Source of the DNA: an uncultured Lachnospiraceae bacterium
Lineage (GTDB): Bacteria; Bacillota; Clostridia; Lachnospirales; Lachnospiraceae
Assembly (NCBI GenBank): GCA_910586405.1
Contig: CAJUII010000059.1
Span: 7,280-14,031 of the forward strand
Reading direction: 5' to 3'
DNA: 6,752 bases
Shown here piece by piece: positions 6,716 to 6,752 of the stretch. A program made the translations under genes and the position numbers. The notes beneath the pieces are model-generated. The model was not told the origin of the DNA and searched no databases. It was given only the letters and a program-made list of their open reading frames with translations. Within the stretch, counting starts at the first letter, position 1. Each line of letters opens with the position of its first letter.

Positions 6716-6751
6716 GCGCAACTGTTGTGCAATCTGTTTAGCGCAACTGTT
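6716..6751 (-). repeat. Iteron-like tandem repeats in the leader, possible operator
   Basis: On the gene strand three head-to-tail copies of a short element occur: AACAGTTGCGC (6751-6741), AACAGATTGCAC (6738-6727) and AACAGTTGCGC (6726-6716). They start 13 and 12 bases apart. The outer two copies, extended by one base to CAACAGTTGCGC, are identical 12-mers exactly 25 bases apart. The array lies 31 bases upstream of the ATG and touches the window edge, so more copies may exist outside. Direct repeats in a leader suggest a regulator binding site. ACAGTTGCG loosely resembles LytTR-type half sites such as the AgrA site ACAGTTAAG, but the spacing differs from the usual one. The repeats are seen directly; their function is inferred. 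No convincing -35/-10 pair is visible in the 68-base leader. Confidence 0.5.
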
Positions 6752-6752
6752 G

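Noticed and set aside
6685..6752. Promoter within the 68-base leader
   Set aside because: CACAAT could pass as a weak -10 element, but no acceptable -35 lies 16 to 18 bases before it. The promoter is probably outside the window.

Overview
The window is almost entirely one gene. A single minus-strand reading frame (13-6684) encodes a secreted protein of 2223 residues, about 240 kDa. At its centre is a glycoside hydrolase family 53 domain, an endo-beta-1,4-galactanase of the arabinogalactanase type. The signal peptide, the strong AAGGAGG ribosome binding site, the moderate base composition, and the mix of FIVAR modules, Ig-like repeats and a Big_4-like domain all suggest a gut Firmicute of the Clostridia, most likely Lachnospiraceae. 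That placement is inferred from protein style; no taxonomic marker gene is present.

Layout in protein order, which is right to left on the given strand: upstream leader with short tandem repeats (6685-6752); signal peptide (residues 1-35); acidic Glu/Ser/Thr linker (36-159); three related N-terminal modules of unrecognised family that look like carbohydrate-binding modules (160-610); one FIVAR helical module (611-676); GH53 catalytic domain (about 691-1089) with both catalytic glutamates and a probable calcium loop intact; Big_4-like Ig domain (1090-1181); a CBM, probably CBM61, the galactan-binding family (1184-1333); a B-repeat-like beta domain (1334-1437); three more FIVAR modules (1438-1651); and about seven Ig-like repeats of a GKGNY-type consensus (1655-2220). 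The protein ends in a short basic tail with no sortase motif.

The parts suggest one multi-domain machine: secretion, then extended or rod-like spacers that hold a galactanase and several binding modules away from the cell or on it, to attack beta-1,4-galactan side chains of pectin (type I arabinogalactan). No second gene, RNA gene, mobile element or CRISPR array is visible. The parts worth a second look are the three N-terminal modules, the unexplained mode of surface retention, and the iteron-like repeats just upstream of the gene.
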